DNA from: Dehalococcoidia bacterium
GTDB lineage: Bacteria; Chloroflexota; Dehalococcoidia; UBA2979
Length of the DNA: 34,668 bases
Assembly (NCBI GenBank): GCA_003599735.1
Contig: QZJI01000025.1
Location: 1-34,668 of the forward strand
Direction: 5' to 3'
Positions 32,180 through 34,668 of the stretch are shown here, one piece after another. How positions within the stretch are numbered: position 1 is the first letter of the stretch; each line of letters opens with the position of its first letter. The translations under genes and the position numbers were made by a program. Under the pieces are notes generated by a model, which ran no database searches, had not been told where the DNA came from, and saw only the letters and a list, made by a program, of their open reading frames with translations.

Positions 32180-33267
32180 TACAACTCCTGTTGCGCCTGG
32201 TCGATGGCATCGCACCAGCCGGAGGTGAAATTGCCTCCGACCTTAGGATCGATTCCAATTCTCCCATTCCGGCGCGCACCTACGCGATCAAGCGCCTCGC
32301 GCAGTCCGGCGCGGAGGTCATCGTCCGAACGCCCCGGTATCCATACGATCGAAGCGGAGGTACCGAACTCTTCCATACCCCACATGATCTTTGTCGAGAG
32401 CACTACCGCTCCTGCTGTCAACGCGTCGAATAGCAATCCGCTCGTGCCGGAGGTGTAGAGCGCCGGATCGTACGGCAACACGACCACGTCCGAGGAAAGC
32501 AGCACTCGGTCGTACTCCTCAGAGGAGAGATGACCGACGTGGATGGTGGTCCCGGGATCGCCCCCATACGCGCGTGTAATCGCCTCGGTCACCCTGCGCT
32601 CAGCAAGCGTCAACGGCGTCTCGGCTACCTGACAGAACAGCCGCGTGGACGGGTCTGTTTCGCGCGCGATTCGCAGCACCGCCTCGTAATGGTCAATGCC
32701 CTTCTCCTCTCGGAACAGCCCGATGAGGCTCACGGTCGGTGGCCCCTCGCGTCGAACCTTGCGCGCCTGGGCTAGTCCCGGCCGCACAGGTAGCGGGATC
32801 ACCGGAACCGGCATACCGCTGATGGCGGACCATGTCCGCGAGGCGGCATACGAATCTGAGACAAGGTGTGTGACACCCCGACGGACCAAGCCGCAGACGC
32901 AGCGTTCGATCAACCGTGCGCGCCAATCGTACCGGCCGAACATGATGTCCGCGCCGCGCCGCATCATCATCACCGCCCGACCGCGCCGCGCCACGGGCAG
33001 CGCCGTCAACACCCACAGCACCAGGATGTCGCGCACCTCCGGGGTGTGGAATACCACTACATCTCTCCGGCGGAAGGCACCCCACATCGCGCTGGTGAAG
33101 CGGCAGTAGCGGTCGAGTCGGCCATTTGGTGGCCTCACTTCTAGGTAGGGTGCCATGACCTCAAACGGTCGGCCTGCTAGCGCCCCGCGCAACAGGCCTA
33201 GGTACTCGGCGGTGTGTCCGCCCGCAGCCCGGCCGATTAGAAAGTCCACGAGGATGACGCGGTTCAT
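32179..33267 (-). CDS. Glycosyltransferase (GT4/GT-B type)
   Basis: This 362-residue protein has GT-B character. An N-terminal Rossmann-like half with AAGGHTAEYLGLLRGAL (12-28) is followed by a second half beginning near TVSLIGLFREEKG, and it ends with a donor-site-like segment TSGTSGLLFDALTAGAVV. The E-x7-E motif of classical GT4 enzymes is not clear, so family placement is tentative. It would transfer a sugar at the cytoplasmic membrane face. ATG 33267 overlaps the next glycosyltransferase stop in an ATGA; the longer frame upstream is discarded. Many arginines around 100-140 could favour membrane association. Confidence 0.75.
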   Translation of the reverse strand: MNRVILVDFLIGRAAGGHTAEYLGLLRGALAGRPFEVMAPYLEVRPPNGRLDRYCRFTSAMWGAFRRRDVVVFHTPEVRDILVLWVLTALPVARRGRAVMMMRRGADIMFGRYDWRARLIERCVCGLVRRGVTHLVSDSYAASRTWSAISGMPVPVIPLPVRPGLAQARKVRREGPPTVSLIGLFREEKGIDHYEAVLRIARETDPSTRLFCQVAETPLTLAERRVTEAITRAYGGDPGTTIHVGHLSSEEYDRVLLSSDVVVLPYDPALYTSGTSGLLFDALTAGAVVLSTKIMWGMEEFGTSASIVWIPGRSDDDLRAGLREALDRVGARRNGRIGIDPKVGGNFTSGWCDAIDQAQQEL

Positions 33268-34349
33268 GTGAGCGCGGTCCGGTACAGATCTAGAATGCGC
33301 TGTCCCACGACTCCCCACGAGTATCTGGAGGCGAGTTGCTCTGGCATGCCTGCGGGCACACCCTCCGCCACACTCCGGGTTACCGTTTCCGCGAGTGCTC
33401 GTCGAGCATGAAGTGGGAACATCCGATCTTCGAGTCCGAGACTCTCCAATAGCGGTCGATGCCCGGGGATATCGCTCGCAGCGACTGGTAGCCCTCGGAG
33501 GATCATTTCGATCAGCGTGAGCGGCATTCCTTCCTCCCGAGAGGCAATCACATATACATCAGCCCCTGCGGCCAGCCCCGCCACTTCTTCGTCGGGGACA
33601 AAGCCATAAAAATGAACCCGGTCTGAGACTCCATACGAATGTGCCTCTGCCTCTAAACGCTCCCGCTCCAAACCACGCCCGACGACGTGCAAGTGCGCCG
33701 CGCCGAGACCAGGTTCCCGAAGTGCTGCTATCACATCATCGATGCATTTCACCGGGTCGAGACGGCCGACACTTAGAATCGCGGGCGAGCCGATGAGGCG
33801 CTCGCTGATCGGCTCGATCAAGACCGGCTCGGTGGCACTTGGGATGATGACCACACGACCAGTCGGAAGGTGGCGATCACGTAAGTACGTGACCCACGGC
33901 TCCGAGAGCAAGACAACGGCGCGAGCCCATCTCAGCAGCGCTCGCTCCACGACCTGATCCCAGACCGTCTTGCGGGTGACCCGCAACCACTGGCGTACTC
34001 GCTGCTGAAGCGACCCTTGAAGCGTTGGCGGCGTGTCGTAATACGCATGCGGCGTGTAGAGGAACGGCTTACGGAAGGCCCGCGCGAGGAGTGCTGTGAG
34101 CGCCACCTCGGGCATCCGCCCCCCGTGGACATGTATCACGTCCACTTGACGAATGTACGGCACGACCCCTAGGCCCCGGGCGCGTACGAACCCAGGTGCC
34201 AGCAGGGCGCCGGCCGGCACCCGAGCAGAGGCAATCGTCACCTCATGACCCGCGTCGCGCAGGTACCGGGAGAGCCCGATAATGTGGCGCATCATCCCAC
34301 CGCCCCCGTACTCCAACGGGATGTCGGGCGTGAACTCCAGTACGCGCAT
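33264..34349 (-). CDS. Family 4 glycosyltransferase
   Basis: This 361-residue GT-B protein opens with a glycine-rich donor or acceptor loop, EYGGGGMMRH (13-22), has HVHGGRMPEVAL (73-84) and TPHAYYDT (99-106), and in the C-terminal half SVGRLDPVK (193-201) and the classical E-x7-E motif (E273 to E281 in EEGMPLTLIE). It is a retaining GT4 enzyme acting on a lipid-linked glycan with an NDP-sugar donor. It is the first gene of the minus-strand trio 34349 to 31214. It is divergent from the FkbM fragment; the 96 bp between should carry both promoters. Confidence 0.88.
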   Translation of the reverse strand: MRVLEFTPDIPLEYGGGGMMRHIIGLSRYLRDAGHEVTIASARVPAGALLAPGFVRARGLGVVPYIRQVDVIHVHGGRMPEVALTALLARAFRKPFLYTPHAYYDTPPTLQGSLQQRVRQWLRVTRKTVWDQVVERALLRWARAVVLLSEPWVTYLRDRHLPTGRVVIIPSATEPVLIEPISERLIGSPAILSVGRLDPVKCIDDVIAALREPGLGAAHLHVVGRGLERERLEAEAHSYGVSDRVHFYGFVPDEEVAGLAAGADVYVIASREEGMPLTLIEMILRGLPVAASDIPGHRPLLESLGLEDRMFPLHARRALAETVTRSVAEGVPAGMPEQLASRYSWGVVGQRILDLYRTALT

Positions 34350-34445
34350 GCGTAACGTTCAGGATGCCGAAATCGAGGAGCGCAGCATGCCTACGTTCTA
34401 CCGGAAGGGCGCTCGCTGCGCCATCCGCCCGTCCCGGCTAGCCCG

Positions 34446-34668
34446 GTGAGCCTCCTCAGCCAAGTCCGCGGCGGCGTACGCCGTCTCGTCCGCGCGGCGG
34501 TCGGCCCCAACAGTGAAGTCACCCTCCACCGCGTCTACCATCGCGTCCTCCGCCGGACAGGCCGGTTCGCGCCCCCCGAGGATGCCCTCACTCTCGCGTT
34601 GCTGAGCCTCCTCGCCTCCCGCGCGCGCACTATCCTCGATGTCGGGGCGAACGTCGGCCGGTACGCCC
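34446..34668 (+). CDS. FkbM-type methyltransferase, N-terminal fragment (partial)
   Basis: An open frame from GTG 34446 runs off the window after 74 codons. It encodes a basic N-terminus (VSLLSQVRGGVRRLVRAAVG) and then TILDVGANVGRYA at its end, which is motif I of FkbM-family SAM methyltransferases, comparable to DLGANIG in the gene at 3562-4425. Family assignment rests on this motif alone. The exact start is uncertain because no good ribosome binding site is seen. Confidence 0.65.
   Translation, partial: MSLLSQVRGGVRRLVRAAVGPNSEVTLHRVYHRVLRRTGRFAPPEDALTLALLSLLASRARTILDVGANVGRYA

Noticed and set aside
1-34668. tRNA, rRNA, CRISPR array, insertion sequence or prophage genes
   Set aside because: I looked for tRNA T-loop-like motifs, regular repeats, transposase and integrase motifs and saw none; a tRNA scan was not possible by eye.

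Overview
The window is G+C-rich, gene-dense bacterial DNA. No rRNA, tRNA, IS element or CRISPR array was recognised, so taxonomy rests on gene style. A cyclic-di-AMP riboswitch, a DarA/PstA-type c-di-AMP receptor, a secreted SH3 plus S11 D,D-carboxypeptidase, lipoproteins, frequent GTG starts and many 4-nt ATGA/GTGA gene overlaps suggest a Terrabacteria lineage. Chloroflexota is my best guess, but this is inference.

Region A (1-18352) is a surface-glycan locus. It is almost entirely on the minus strand and reads from 18352 down to 1; the only plus-strand gene in it is the FkbM methyltransferase at 3562-4425. Reading in the direction of transcription, the genes are: GmhA-like SIS isomerase, NDP-sugar epimerase, PfkB heptose-kinase-like protein, second epimerase, a TPP-dependent E1 alpha/beta pair, a 4,6-dehydratase-like SDR, a sugar C-methyltransferase, a reductase-type SDR, a split transketolase, an unknown (possibly truncated) protein, a second C-methyltransferase, a Wzx-like flippase, GT2 glycosyltransferase, a methyltransferase, a Nudix hydrolase, a GmhB-like phosphatase and an HddC-like nucleotidyltransferase cut by the window edge. 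GmhA, kinase, GmhB and nucleotidyltransferase make up a nucleotide-activated heptose route. Two TPP-dependent two-carbon transferase systems next to two sugar C-methyltransferases and keto-sugar-forming SDRs suggest that a carbon-branched deoxysugar is also made. This is the most unusual system in the window.

Region B (about 18353-24504) is an envelope and c-di-AMP region. It holds a putative lipoprotein, then a long leader with a well-matched c-di-AMP (ydaO/yuaA) riboswitch. The riboswitch sits in front of a large membrane glycosyltransferase that overlaps a small cupin. A secreted D-Ala-D-Ala carboxypeptidase follows, and converging on it is a c-di-AMP receptor gene at the end of a purK-purE-darA operon.

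Region C (24139-31026) is housekeeping and accessory. It holds purine biosynthesis (purK, purE), a dienelactone-hydrolase-like gene with a small DUF gene, and a Fur-family (probably Zur) regulator divergent from a zinc-type ABC importer (binding protein, ATPase, permease) with a dyad operator candidate between them. An orphan single-domain biotinyl carrier protein closes the region.

Region D (31214-34668) is the start of a second glycan locus: an epimerase and two GT-B-type glycosyltransferases on the minus strand, and the N-terminus of another FkbM methyltransferase on the plus strand, cut by the window end.
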